This document shows positions 47,835 through 59,648 of a DNA stretch of 64,000 bases, in pieces. The number at the start of each line of letters is the position of its first letter. Within the stretch, counting starts at the first letter, position 1. A model generated the notes under the pieces. The model worked only from the letters and a program-made list of their open reading frames with translations, was not told the origin of the DNA and did no database searches. The position numbers and the translations under genes are program-made. The DNA comes from Spinellus fusiger (lineage: Eukaryota; Mucoromycota; Mucoromycetes; Mucorales; Phycomycetaceae), in contig JALLLS010000019.1 in the NCBI GenBank assembly GCA_025094145.1, forward strand, positions 310,001 to 374,000, given 5' to 3'.

Positions 47835-49184
47835 CAGTCACGCACCATTGAATTTAATACTTTTGAAAATAAATTTCAGGACGAAATATTTAGGATATGT
47901 TCAACATTAGATAAAACACTCCACATTTGATATAGAAGCTTCAAACTTAATCACACCAAATCTTAATATCTTTAATTATAGAAAATAAAATAATAATAAT
48001 ATAGTTAATAGCTTGTATGGTCTTCTTTGGCATCAATGACAGCCTGGCATCTATCTGTCATACTCAGAACTCATCGCTGTGCAAGTTCAACACCAACCCT
48101 CTCCCACTCTTCTGCAAGTAGAGCCTTCAAACTTTCAACATTGGTAATAGATACCCTTCTTTCCTCAATTCGTCTTTCCAAGGCCCACCATATGTGTTCA
48201 ATTAGGTTCAAGTCAGAACCATATGCGGGCCAGTACTCAAAGTCCCTAATTTGATGCGTCTCTTTCCACCCTCTGGCATAGGCCCCAGTATGACAACTAG
48301 CACTCTTTTATTGTAACAGAAACTCACTGTCTTCTTTTCTAATTCAATCTCATGAACCAAGGATGAAACTCACCAGCCAAAATATTGATATATTCGTCTT
48401 GGTTTACAGTGCCATCAACAAAGACTCATGGGCCAAATCCGCCTGCCCAAAAACAGCTCCAAAGCATGGCCCCACCGCCACCAAACTTCGTTGTTGGAAC
48501 ACTATGATTAGGATCATAATGCTTTCCAATCTTTTTGATGATACAGGCAGCTTCATCATTCTATTCCAAGGTGTACCTGGACTCATCAGACCAGATAATA
48601 CTTCTTTACTGATCACTCATCTAATTGACATGTTCTTTAGCTGAATGAAGTCATTTCTCTTTGTGTTTTTCAGTTAAGGTTGGCTTGTGGTCTACATAAA
48701 AATATCCGAACCCTAACTGATTGCAGTAACTGATAATGATGTTTTTACATACATCCACCTGAATCTTCAACATTTCTAATTTCAGCTGATTCTATGAGGC
48801 AAATAGGTCCTTTCTAATGACCTTTTCTAGGTGTCTGAGGTCCCTCTCACTGGCTTTTTTTTTTATGTTTTCCATGACTCTTTAAACGCAATGGTGACCC
48901 ATGATTTTTGATGTCTTTGATACTATTCTGAACTGTAGACTTTTTCATCGCAAACGTAGTTGAGATGACAGTCAATTTTAATCCAGCCTTCAACATGTAA
49001 TAAATTCCCCATCATCTTCTATCTTTTGCCTTATCATATTCTCCACGAGTGTGTGTTTCTGAAAATGTATCTGACATGTTGTGTTGGTTTAACACTATTT
49101 AGAAAGAAGAAGAGTTTTATGCAAAAAAAAAAGTTTTTTTTTATTAAAATTTAGGCAAGTATTAAATTCAATTGTGTGTGACTG
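47835..49184 (-). mobile_element. Full-length but decayed Tc1/mariner element
   Basis: Terminal inverted repeats CAGTCACGCACCATTGAATT (left) and CAGTCACACACAATTGAATT (right, inverted) continue as similar sequence for about 30 bp. TA precedes the left end; the right flank reads TT. The 1.35-kb length is normal for an autonomous Tc1 element. It is inserted at the edge of the element D-type repeat. Confidence 0.85.
48027..49079 (-). pseudogene. Tc1/mariner transposase pseudogene
   Basis: Reading on the minus strand, it starts MSDTFSETHTRGEYDKAKD and continues through the HTH region, then LWSCFWAGGFGP and VFVDGTVNQDEYINILAGEF, and ends with a PAYGSDLNLIEHIW-type block. These are the standard Tc1 order of motifs. 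Several stops and frame changes interrupt it, so no active transposase is encoded. Confidence 0.85.
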
Positions 49185-50268
49185 TTGTCGTCTTTGGGTT
49201 TAGCCAAAGGAAATCCGGACAGTTCAAAGAGTAAACAAAGTCTGATCTTTATTGATGGGTCTTTCTCTCTTCTTTTATACTTTTCTAATTGATATTGTCT
49301 ACTAATAAAAGCTATGGAAAGGCCCCTGTTGCTACAGTATCATCCCTGAGATATACGCCTTGCTACTAACTCGTCTTCTACCATGTGGTCCCGTTTAGGC
49401 AATTTGTGTTTCTGTTGACTGGGATGATCGATAGTTCTGTTTACGGAAATGTGATTATCCGACACTGTATATAGTATGAATGTTCTTCAAGAGCAAGGAG
49501 TTGAGTAGTGTTTATTGCATATGATTTTCTAGTCTATATGTTTTTGTTATAATGAAGAAAGTATATAATGACAAGTTAACCAAAAATTAATTATTCTGGT
49601 AGTTCAGGATTTGCTAGTCAGAATGCATCTTCTCATCCAGTAAGAGTCCAATGGCAAAAGAAGTTGCCACCTCTCAAGTACAGTTTGAATAGAATATAGT
49701 TGGATGTTCATCTGTGGATTGTATTTAACTTTTTCTCCAATAACCCAGCCAAAAATAGAACGATATCAATATTCGTATGATAGAACAATAGCAGTATATC
49801 AATAGAATCAATAGATAATAGAATTACAAGGCTGTGGAATCAGATCAGAATGGATCTTCAGTTACAATATATAATAGAAATGAATCTCCGAATAAGATAA
49901 AGTAGCTACTTTCTAAACTTTACCATAATAATTTTTAGACCAAAAGTAAGGCAGACACCTCTTTTCTTGACAGCAAAGACCGATAAATAACAAAAGAAAA
50001 TCATGTATCATAGTCATTTCATAAGAGTTGGTCTTTAATGGGAATCTAGGGACTCTCCAAGAATAACCACGGAAAAAGACAAAACAAAAAGACAAAAAAA
50101 CAAAAAAAAACAAAAAAAACACACACACAAAATAAGCTTAATCTTGTCAAGGGATCAATGCTTTACTGAACTGGGCCTTGATCAATGTTCCTGGTGAAAT
50201 AAACAGCCACAGTGGCTTGCACTACTGTCTCATGTCGTCAAACCAGTGGTCATGAAGCCATACCCGTC
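49185..50268. other. Intergenic, upstream of CTU2
   Basis: No gene. An A-rich CAAAAAAAAC microsatellite lies at about 50085-50130. Confidence 0.5.
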
Positions 50269-52153
50269 ATGACGTTATCAGATAGTGTCTGCTGCAAGTG
50301 CAAAACAGAGTCTGCTGCTGTTCTTATTCGACATGCTTACTACTGCAGGTAGACTATGCACCGAGAAACCAGCTCATGAATAACTAGATCATGCTTTATT
50401 TTTGTCTTTGTTGGAAAGTACCGATCCATCATCACAAAGTCCCGGTCTATTGCTCGTAACAGGGGCAAGGTGCTCCTGGCCTGTTCAGGAGGCCTATCTT
50501 CACTGTGAGTGAGAAACAAGAAACAAGAAACAAGAAACAAAAAAGAACAGGGCTTCTTACCTTCTTGCCTGTGTATTCTTTCATGATAGAACCATGACCC
50601 ACTTGACGCATGAGTTTAGACGTGTAGAGCCTCATGAGAAGAAAAAAGTACAACTGTTGGGTCCTGCTGTGCTGTGTCACTTGGATGAGTCTGCTCTGTT
50701 TGGCACAGAGGTAAGAAAGCATCTCATATATTTTGTTGGTCTGTCTCTTTCTTATACATGACTCTGTGTGGTTATGAAGAACACTTCTGAGCGTCTTGAA
50801 AAGATGGCCAAGGAGAAATACCCAGAAATTCCATTTGTCTCTTACCGTATGGAGGATGTACTGAGTGCTAGTGAATTTACAGACTCCCCTCACTTTGAGA
50901 AGACATTGAAATCCACAACGAATAATAGAAATTCAGACTATGGTATAAATACAATGCATATTCACACAGATGTATATTTATATTTATATATACATTGCTT
51001 CTACTGTGGTTTGCTGATACATGACTATTATCTGAATAGAACATTATGTTCAGCTCATTCAAAAGAGTACACGCTCGACAGAAGAGAGCAGTGTAGATGC
51101 ATTGAGACGTCTGTTTGGTCATATCAACAAGAACACAGCCAAAGGAGATTTGCATTGGCACATGAAGATGGCCATGCTTGTATTTATTGCAAGACGTGAA
51201 GGGTGAATCTCTCTTTCTTTGTGTCAGCAGAAAAGGGGCCAACTAACTAACTAACTTATTCCTTCATGTTCCCTACCCAACACTACAGTTGTTCTTATAT
51301 CTTTATGGGAGACTCTTCTACTCGCCAAGCCATCAAGATGATTGCCATGACAAGCAAAGGCAGAGGTTATAGTGTCCCAATGGATGTCAGTGTAGAAAAT
51401 ACTACAAGCTTCGAGGACATTGTGATTATACGACCCATGAAAGACATGCTAGCAAAGGAGATTGGGTTTTATAGCCATTTCTGTGGTCTAGATGCCTATG
51501 CAATAGCCCCTGTCCACTGGGAAACAGGGCTACCTGCCAAAACATCCATTGATAAATTGACAGAGGGTTAGTGTAGTGTACTGCATTAAGCTACATTGTA
51601 GCTATGCTAACATGTGCATGTATATCTGTGAATAGAGTTTATTACTACTTTGGACAGAGATTTTCCATCCACCGTCAGTACTATTTCACGTACTGCCTCT
51701 AAATTGACACCACCAAAGAACGTGGATCTGAACAGACGATGTGCAATGTGTCTCATGTAAGTTATTCCAAGCGAGATAGAATAACCAATGGAGAGATGAA
51801 TGAACAATACTAGGCCTTATCAAGCGGGTATTTCTGCATGGCGTCAGGGCATTACTGTTTCCGAAGTAGAAGGACAGAATGAGGCAGAGGTGTCTGTAGA
51901 TACACCCACTTCATCCTGCACTACCAACCAAGAATCTTGCTGTGGTGGGGGCTGTTCGGGTTCAAGTCCCTCTGTGGATTTCTATAGCCATGTGTGCTAT
52001 AGCTGTCAGATTAATCTCAAGGACTACCAACCAGAAGCACTTGAGCAGATGCCGCCTTATGTAGTAGAAAGAATCGATGCCAAGGAAAGAGAAAACAGTC
52101 TAAGAGAACAAATACAGGAGTTTCTACTGAGTGATAATGAAGAAGAGAAATAG
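50269..52153 (+). CDS. CTU2: Cytoplasmic tRNA 2-thiolation protein 2 (Ncs2/Ctu2)
   Basis: Eight exons: 50269-50348, 50388-50504, 50590-50710, 50780-50942, 51040-51202, 51289-51566, 51636-51756, 51814-52153, all in phase, 460 aa. ATG 50269 is the only ATG in frame after a stop. Blocks: CCKCKTE and YYCRSCF at the N-terminus, GKVLLACSGGLSSLTMTHL (the PP-loop-like SGGxxS), MLVFIARREG, YIFMGDSSTRQAIKMI, IIRPMKDMLAKEI, then a C-terminal cysteine-rich part with CAMCLMPY, CCGGGC and CYSC. The length matches the family. Ctu2 works with Ctu1/Ncs6 and the Urm1 sulfur carrier to add the 2-thio group to wobble U34 of tRNA-Lys(UUU), -Glu(UUC) and -Gln(UUG) (family knowledge). POM152 starts 246 bp downstream on the same strand. 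Confidence 0.94.
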
Positions 52154-52399
52154 CTTTCTCAATAAAGAGCTATATTTTCATCTGTAGCAATGATTGGCTG
52201 ACCATCATAACACACTATAGATACAGAGAAGCAGGGTGCTATCGATTGACGTGAATTATTTTATTCTCCGATTTGGCCATTGTCTTTATGAAAAAATAAA
52301 TAACGCGTTGAAAAAGCTTTGTTGCCCTTTTTTTTAATTGACAAAAGACAAACAAGGCCAGGCAAAGCAAGGCTAGGCAAAACAGTCACACACCTCTTT

Positions 52400-55300
52400 A
52401 TGCCGCCTTCTTCATCCACGCAGAGGCCATCTGCAGCCAGTTCTGCGGTGCCTATTGCACACCAAAGAGCACTGATATCCCCTTTACGTATTCCATTTCC
52501 AACCCAAAGAGGATATGCCATTGCACTGTTTGTAGTACTTCAGTCTATCAAGGCCTACGACATTCTTCTTTCTCATAGAGCCACCTATGATGGACAATAC
52601 AGTGGCATGATGTTAAAGTGGTGGGTTTGGGACATTGCATTCTTAACAGCACTGTGGATTGTCAAGATTCCTTGGCTTCAGTTCAGTGGACTCAAGACGA
52701 TTGTTTTGTCTCTTTTGATGATGGTTTTTGATGCTGTTCTTTTTGAAATTCCTGCCGTAAGTCTTCTTCTTTCTATGCATTGTGTATATCACTCAAAGGT
52801 AACTTACTCGGTGTTTAGTTTATCATTATAGGTGCTTTGACCAAGGCCACATTTGGTAAGAACATAACCTATAGAAAAACACTCAAACGACTTGCACTGA
52901 CTATGGATTTTAGATGAACTGTTTGGTCATCCCATTGGTGTTTCCAGAGCCACACTTGTCAATAGAAACCAAGTCATCTTCAATAGCTCTCATATTCTTG
53001 GTCGACACACTGTACATATTCTTCCTTATGGGTAATTCAATGCACATCTAGATGCGAAACATACACTAATCGCTGGTACGATAGAACGGCTAAATTCAAT
53101 CACCAAGATGAATTCTACTGTATTCCTACAGACGCCGTTGGCCAAAAGGAAATCCATATTCCTATTCTTCTCAACAGCACAATACCAAAGAGTATTACTG
53201 TTTCTCGATTCAATGTGGATAACGGGGCAAAGAGTGTGTATGAATACCATGGAAGTGAACTGCGTAGAGCAACTGAGGTTGGACAAGAAAAGAGAGGCAT
53301 TGAACTCTACTATATCCAAGTGAGCAAACCAGGTGTCTACAAGTTGGAGAATATTGTCAGCAAAGATGGCTCTGATGTTCGACTCTACAGCAAACAGGCC
53401 TACGTATTGCCTTGTCCAACAGCCCAGTTTGTATCAGAACAAGAACAGGATTACTGTCAAGGAGAGCAAAAGAGACTGCACCTGAATGTACAAGGCGTTC
53501 CTCCATTTAAAGTGGAGTATGTGCGTCGTGTGGGAGATGTTAAGACGCCTGTTCGATTGGACAGCATCCAGCCTGATGCGTTTGCCTCTCCCTTGATAAA
53601 GATGAGCCATGGACTAAAGAGTGCAGCACCAGAATTCTTCCTCCCTCAGTCCCACAAAGATTATGACTGGGCAGTATCTCATGAAGTGTCTGTGGCTTTG
53701 GATTTGAGATTTGACAAGGCAGAGAAATACGGGTTTTACTTGCAACGAGTGACAGATGGTGTGGGCAATAGTGTACTGGTAAAAGATAGACGGGAGTATC
53801 TTTTCCATGTTCACTCTCATCCCACAGCTGAATTCGAGTGCGGTGCTACTCATCCTGTTCAGCTCTTCATTGGTGAAAACTATGCGAGAATTCCTTTGAA
53901 ATTGAAAGGATCTGGAGCATGGAATGTAACCTACCAATTCACACCTAAAGAGAATGTGGATGGAGAAGAACAGTTCACCAAGGAATTGAGTGCATCTTGG
54001 TCTGAGCTGGAGGCTTATGCACCTGGTGAATACAGATTGTTGAGTGTCCATGATCAATACTGCAGTGGTAATGTTATGTTTCCCTCTGCATGTCAAGTAG
54101 TGCAACCTCCCTTCCCATCTGTGAAAGTGTCATTTACTGCTATTCCCTCGGAGTGTTCTGGCAATAGTGAGATTGGCATGCGATTCTTGGCAGAGTTAAA
54201 GGGTGAGTTGGGAAAAGGAGAGTGAGGAGATACACAGAGCTAAACAAGTGTGGCATTAGGTGTCCCACCCTTCCAACTTGAGTACAAGGTCATTCAGCAT
54301 GTTGGAAAAACATCAAGAATTGTAGATCAAAAGAGAGAAAGAAGTGAACAGTCCAGACACATCTTTACTTATTTACCCAGTAGCAGTGGCGAATACACTT
54401 ACGAATTCTATGCATTAGATGATGCTAATTACAAGAAACTCGATCCACAGTTGGCCACCATCCAACAGATTGTTCGTCCACAACCCAGTGCCAAATTCAG
54501 TGGAGAGCTGCAACGAAAGAGAAGCATACGTACATGTCTGGGAGATAGTCTTCAATTGAATGTAGATCTGAGTGGCACAGGTCCCTTCCATCTTTACTGG
54601 ACATTTGGGAAGCAGCTGCACTCTGCTGTAGTAGAAGGCAATAGCTACACCATTGATATTCCTCCCCTTCAGAAACCAGGAAGCCATGTCGTCTCTCTTG
54701 TTAAGATCCAAGATGCCAATGCATGTGTTAAGGAATTGGAGTCACGAGATGTGATTATTGATGTGAGAAGAGAGCGACCCACTGCCTTTTTCTCTGTGGG
54801 GGATGACAAGGAAACAACCATTGAAGTGATTGAGGGCACCTCTGTTCCTTTGCCACTGCGCTTGACAGGAGAGGGTCCTTGGAGACTCACTTACCGCAAT
54901 GTAGAAAAAGACAAGGATAGAGAACAAACAAGTGTACTGCATAACCCTAATGACCCGCTGGTGGTGCGTGAAGAGGGTCACTATGAACTGTTGAAAGTTG
55001 AAGATTCTATTTGCAAGGGAGATGTATTACTGCCCAACTATCTTGTTCGATGGGCCGAGAGACCAACTCTGTCGATTCCTGAAGATCAAGCCACCCTGAA
55101 CTCTGGTGGTGTTTATGTCCGTCCACCTGTATGTAGAGGAAAGAGTGATGCCTTTGATATTGCTTTTACAGGTAAATGGAGTAAAATAGAAGAGTGTAAA
55201 GGCATGAAAGATGGATACTAATGGATACTATGGTCTATTAAAATAAATTAGGCCATGCACCTTACTACACCGTCTATGATGAGTTCTTGGCAGAGTCGGA

Positions 55301-56536
55301 AACATCCCCCCGTCATCTGTTAGGCAAAGATGATATTAGCTCAGGATTACGCAAGAATCACATTAGCCTGAAGACACAAAAGAGTGGTATTTACACTTAC
55401 GAGTTCACCAAGATATCAGATCATCGCTACACTCAGCCTTTTACCATCGCGCCCTTGGTGCTAATGCAACATGTCTATGAAACACCCACTGTTCGTTTCA
55501 CTAAACACCAAGAAAAGAGACGTGTGATGTGTGTTGGTGAAAATCTGATGTCTGACTCCACAGAGCCTCTTTGGATTGAACTGACGGGTCAGGCACCCTT
55601 CCATGTTGCAGTTCGGTTTAAGAATGACTCTTCTCCTCAAGGCAGAGTAGAAAACATTGAGAATATTCAGGCGTATACGTATAGGCTTGATATGCCATTT
55701 GAAGTAGAGGCAGCCGGTCGTTATACAATTGAGGTATTGAGTGTTCAGGATGCCCATGGATGTCACTCTGTAGCTGAAGGGGCCGACACTTCAATTGCTA
55801 TTCAGGCATTGGATAGCCCTGTTATTACACCAGCAGGCCAATGTCCCGATCTTTGCGTTGGAGACATGCTTGACTATACTTTATCAGGCGTTGGTCCATT
55901 TACTGTTGGTAGGTCATTTGAGAGAAAAGAAACAAGATAAAGATTTACTTACACGGAGTATGTTATGAATTAGCTTATGAGTTTGATCGCCGTAGTGAGG
56001 AAATCAGATCTGCCACTTCCAAGCTGAGCATGCTTGCTGACAAGGCTGGTAATTTGACGATTATCTCGGTGGGTGATAAACGTAATCAGTGCCGCTCTTT
56101 CCCCAAGGAGATGACAAAGATTGTGCATGAGATTCCAACTTCTCTTGTCAGCGGTGGTAAAGACATTATTGAGAATATCAGAGAAGGTAGTTATTGATGG
56201 ATGGATGTATCAAAGAAGAACGGCAGTATTGATATTGGTATGTTTAGGTGATATGGTCCAGGCAGTAGTGGATCTTGTGGGCACCCCTCCTTTTAGTTTC
56301 GTATGGCAGAGAAGTGAGGTGGTGTGGGATACTAAGAGAAAACGCCACTTTAAGGGCAAGGTTCTTGAGAGCCACTCTGTTCAAGACATCGAAGAGTATC
56401 AGTATCTCATCAATACATCAACAGAAGGAATTATAGAGGTAAGAGTGCTTATAAGTAGAGAAGACATTTGCTGACCATGACTAGATTACAAGTATTAAGG
56501 ATCGTTTCTGTCAGTATCCTCGAATAGCTTTATAAA
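52400..56536 (+). CDS. POM152: Nuclear pore membrane protein Pom152
   Basis: Nine exons: 52400-52756, 52819-52855, 52914-53031, 53085-54202, 54260-55171, 55252-55908, 55974-56186, 56248-56438, 56486-56536, all in phase, 1217 aa (yeast Pom152 is 1337). A short Ser/Pro-rich N-terminus is followed by hydrophobic segments near residues 41-58, 75-95 and 100-128. The rest is a large lumenal region. At least nine Ig-like repeats can be counted from their shared turn: GVPPFKVEY, GSGAWNVTY, GVPPFQLEY, GTGPFHLYW, GEGPWRLTY, GHAPYYTVY, GQAPFHVAV, GVGPFTVAY, GTPPFSFVW. Most are preceded by a Cys-containing stretch. Pom152 forms the lumenal ring of the pore membrane (family knowledge). ATG 52400 is chosen because earlier codons in frame are a basic leader. 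The gene is convergent with its downstream neighbour. Confidence 0.94.
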
Positions 56537-56998
56537 TGCCCACACCTTGAAAAAGAACATGAAACCAATCAATCAATCAAACAAACAAACAAACAAACAA
56601 AAAAAGAATAATAGATTCAATGTAAATAAATATATCTTTTTAAATAAAAAAAAAGAGAAAGGGTATAAAAAGCTTACTCATCTACTAAATATCAGTAGTA
56701 GCAGTGCTGTTTCTCTTTCTTTCTTTTTTTCTTTCTTTATATATATATATTTGATAGAGACTAAGGAGCGAGACTAAGGACAAAGAGAAACAAAAGATAC
56801 ACAGAATAATATCAGCAGAGAATATATACAACAATAGTGCCTGTAGGATACAGGTACAGTCATAGTGATCTTTCCTTTAACCACTGTAGGCGTAGCTCAA
56901 TAAGAAATGTTAGATAGTAAGGAGCGATAGAGAGAATGTCTGCTTCATCGGTATTTGTTTATGTTTATGATATGTTTATGCTTTGTTTTGATTTTAGT
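56537..56998. other. Convergent 3' region between POM152 and the 12-exon gene
   Basis: It contains (AATC)n and (AAAC)n microsatellites at about 56566-56602 and C/T- and TA-rich tracts. No gene. Confidence 0.6.
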
Positions 56999-59648
56999 TC
57001 ATGACTCTCCGTTTCGAACACTTTGTAAAGGGGACAACGACGACGAGGCATGATAAAAGTTACTAGTTGGAGCTGTGCCAGGTGTCATAGGCACAGCTGA
57101 TTTTGAGAGGGAGGGGAGATGAGCAGAGGAATGTGCATGTTCAACAGACATAGGCTGGTCACTGTTTGTGTTGTCTCTTAAGAATGCAGTCAGTGGATGA
57201 TGAACAGCAGTAAAGGAATGGGGTGGTTGCGCTTGATAGTGGTGCAGAGTAGGAGAAATAGGTGCTGCCATGGACATTGCTCCTTGATAAGCAGGTGATG
57301 ATGAAGATGAATGGGAAAGTACACTGATGTGTTCTGGGTTTGGCATGGAAGTGACTGAATGAACACTATGCCGCATGGTGATTGGGGGTCTTGACTCAAG
57401 TCCAGGGCGATGGGCATAGTCTTGATTGTGTATTGGTGCCTTAGTTGAATTTGTCTCTGTGGTGAAAGGACGATTTCCAAAAGAATTGCGACGATGAGGA
57501 TCTATTCCAGAGTAGTGATTGGGAGGATGATTTTGGTTGAGTATATGGTGGAATGGCATGGACTGTGAATGTTGGTGGTGGGCGTGCCATAATGGAGAAT
57601 TGACTGGCTAAAGTAGGTCAAAACAGATTAAGACAGAAACAAAAAAGAAAAAAGAAAAAAAACAAGTGTGATATTGAATACATATGCATGCATGCATGCA
57701 TTCTATCCCTACCTTGTCAACTACTGCTGCTGAAATATGGTTATGCTCATGCGTCTGTTGAGATGCATGTCGACCATGCCTATTCTGTGATCCAGTCATG
57801 TTAATGTCTTGAATGGGTGCGTTTCCATAGGCAGATGGCTGGAAGGTAGTTGGATAGGGTGGGTTGCTGGGTGTTTGTTTATAGACCTTCTATCAAACAT
57901 GGTAAGATACTATTTAGTTGTTGGTTTTATTGTTGTGATTACCAGTGCTATTCTATTACTTTTTCTGTTCCTCATCTCACTAACACTGCTATCAATGGGA
58001 CTATTGATTAATATATTACCATACGTTTCCGTGCCAGATCCGTATATGTCATGTAACTGATGTAAGCATGCAAAGCATTTCTTCGGGCTCTCGGATTTTG
58101 CCTCTAATTATACCAAAGTAAGACTCAACAGCACCACAGCCAAACATTAGACTTACAAAGTGTCGAGAATAATCGTTTGATGGCTCCATGCGTGCATTAG
58201 GCTGCATAAAAAATGGAATGAATAAGACTTTCATTTGTTTTGCTAATACATACAGGTACCAAAATGGTTTGATTGTTTTGAGGGAGATTAGACGTGGTTG
58301 AATGCATATCCGATTGCCTAGAATACCATAAAGATTGTGTGCTACTTTTAAGAATGAGTATATAGATATATAGAGATATAGATAAATAGAGATATAGATA
58401 GATAGATATGTATATATGTATATATGTATGTATGCAGATGCTATCATTGGCTTACCCCTCGGGTTCTACTGTATTATGTTCTGTCTTAATTCGATCACTC
58501 TTCATTGGATATGTTTTATGGGTAAACTGTAGTGAGTCTGCATGTTTCTGATGATCGGGATGTCCTTTATGGCAGTCAATTGCCATCCGAGAATCTTTTA
58601 TTCCCAAACAGATGATTAAGAATTCATATTGGATTACCATTTCCTGTTTTTGCCTACCATGATGTCGGGTACTGTGCTGAGTCACATCCATGGATGCAGG
58701 AGTTGCAGAGTAATATGGATGCATATTATGAACCCTATCTATAATAATGCTTTAGTTATGCAATTATGATGAGACTGTATAGACTAATCGATAAGCAGTA
58801 TCTCAAATAGGAAAAGAAAAGAAATATGCATACCACTATCTTCTTGCATTGTATGTGTACACTCTGCTAATTGCATAATAGCCATTAATCTATAGTACTG
58901 TTTTGGTATGGAGTGTACTTACTATTGGATTCTTTGGATGTCTTTGAGAAAGAGTGTTCCTTTGATCTGGATGATGTATAGTATTTCTTTATATCTGTCG
59001 ACACAGTGGATTCATTATTGTTGGTCTTGGTATTCTCCTCATACTATAGAATCCTATTACTTTTATGTTTCTTTTGGCTTTCTTTTACATAGGCATCAAA
59101 GGACCTACATTTGAAGCAGCAGGCAGGGGCATTTGGTCTTCATCACCTGTATTGTATCAAAAGGCATAAGGAGAGAGAGAAAGAGAGAGAAGGGGGGAAG
59201 ACTAGAAATTCAATTGTGGAACTTACCGAGTAAGTTACGAATCGACATGGAATTACAACTAACGGACTAAGCAAAAGAAATTCATAAATTAGCCCAGTCA
59301 CTGAGTAAATCTGTTTTTATTTACCTTGAATACCTGTGGCTGTGGGTGCTGTGGGTGCTGTGGGTGCTCTAATTTTACTTTTGGAGGAGGAGGATAGACA
59401 GGACGTGTGATGTGATTCCCCGAATACCCTCCAGAACGGCCTGAATGGTTGGCAAGGGCAATAAGAATAGATCCAGCTTCAGCTTCATCTCTATTAAGGT
59501 TGGTATATTCATTGCTTGTATGGTTCTTATCATCCTCTATCATTGGTTGGAATTCCTGTTGACTATCCATGGTGAGTGGGTGGTTGGGTGGGTACTGGTG
59601 AAGGGCTGAGTAGGAGTTTTTGTACTCTCGAGTGTGATTTATCGGCAT
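56999..59648 (-). CDS. Unrecognised His/Ser/Asn-rich protein, 12 exons
   Basis: Minus-strand exons: 59648-59325, 59266-59227, 59146-59109, 59043-58923, 58866-58834, 58738-58658, 58594-58456, 58317-58260, 58201-58157, 58056-57943, 57889-57713, 57607-56999. All junctions are GT-AG and in phase, giving 592 aa. ATG 59648 starts a protein-like stretch; a splice acceptor just upstream hints at a 5' UTR intron. The protein is low in complexity and rich in His, Ser, Asn, Pro and Gln. The only motif-like parts are EAEAGSILIALANHSGR near residues 55-72 and NSMSIRNLLGDEDQ near 113-127, short helical motifs of the sort found in fungal transcription regulators. An HPQHPQHPQPQ repeat and a Ser-rich C-terminal third follow. 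No DNA-binding or enzymatic domain is visible. A regulatory role is only a guess. Confidence 0.8.
58360..58437. repeat. ATAGAT/ATATGT microsatellite in an intron
   Basis: Imperfect TATAGATA and TATATGTA units between exons 7 and 8 of the 12-exon gene. Confidence 0.85.

Noticed and set aside
58049..58447. 132-codon minus frame spanning introns of the 12-exon gene
   Set aside because: It runs through splice sites and a microsatellite; the spliced chain gives consistent phase and composition, whereas this frame does not.
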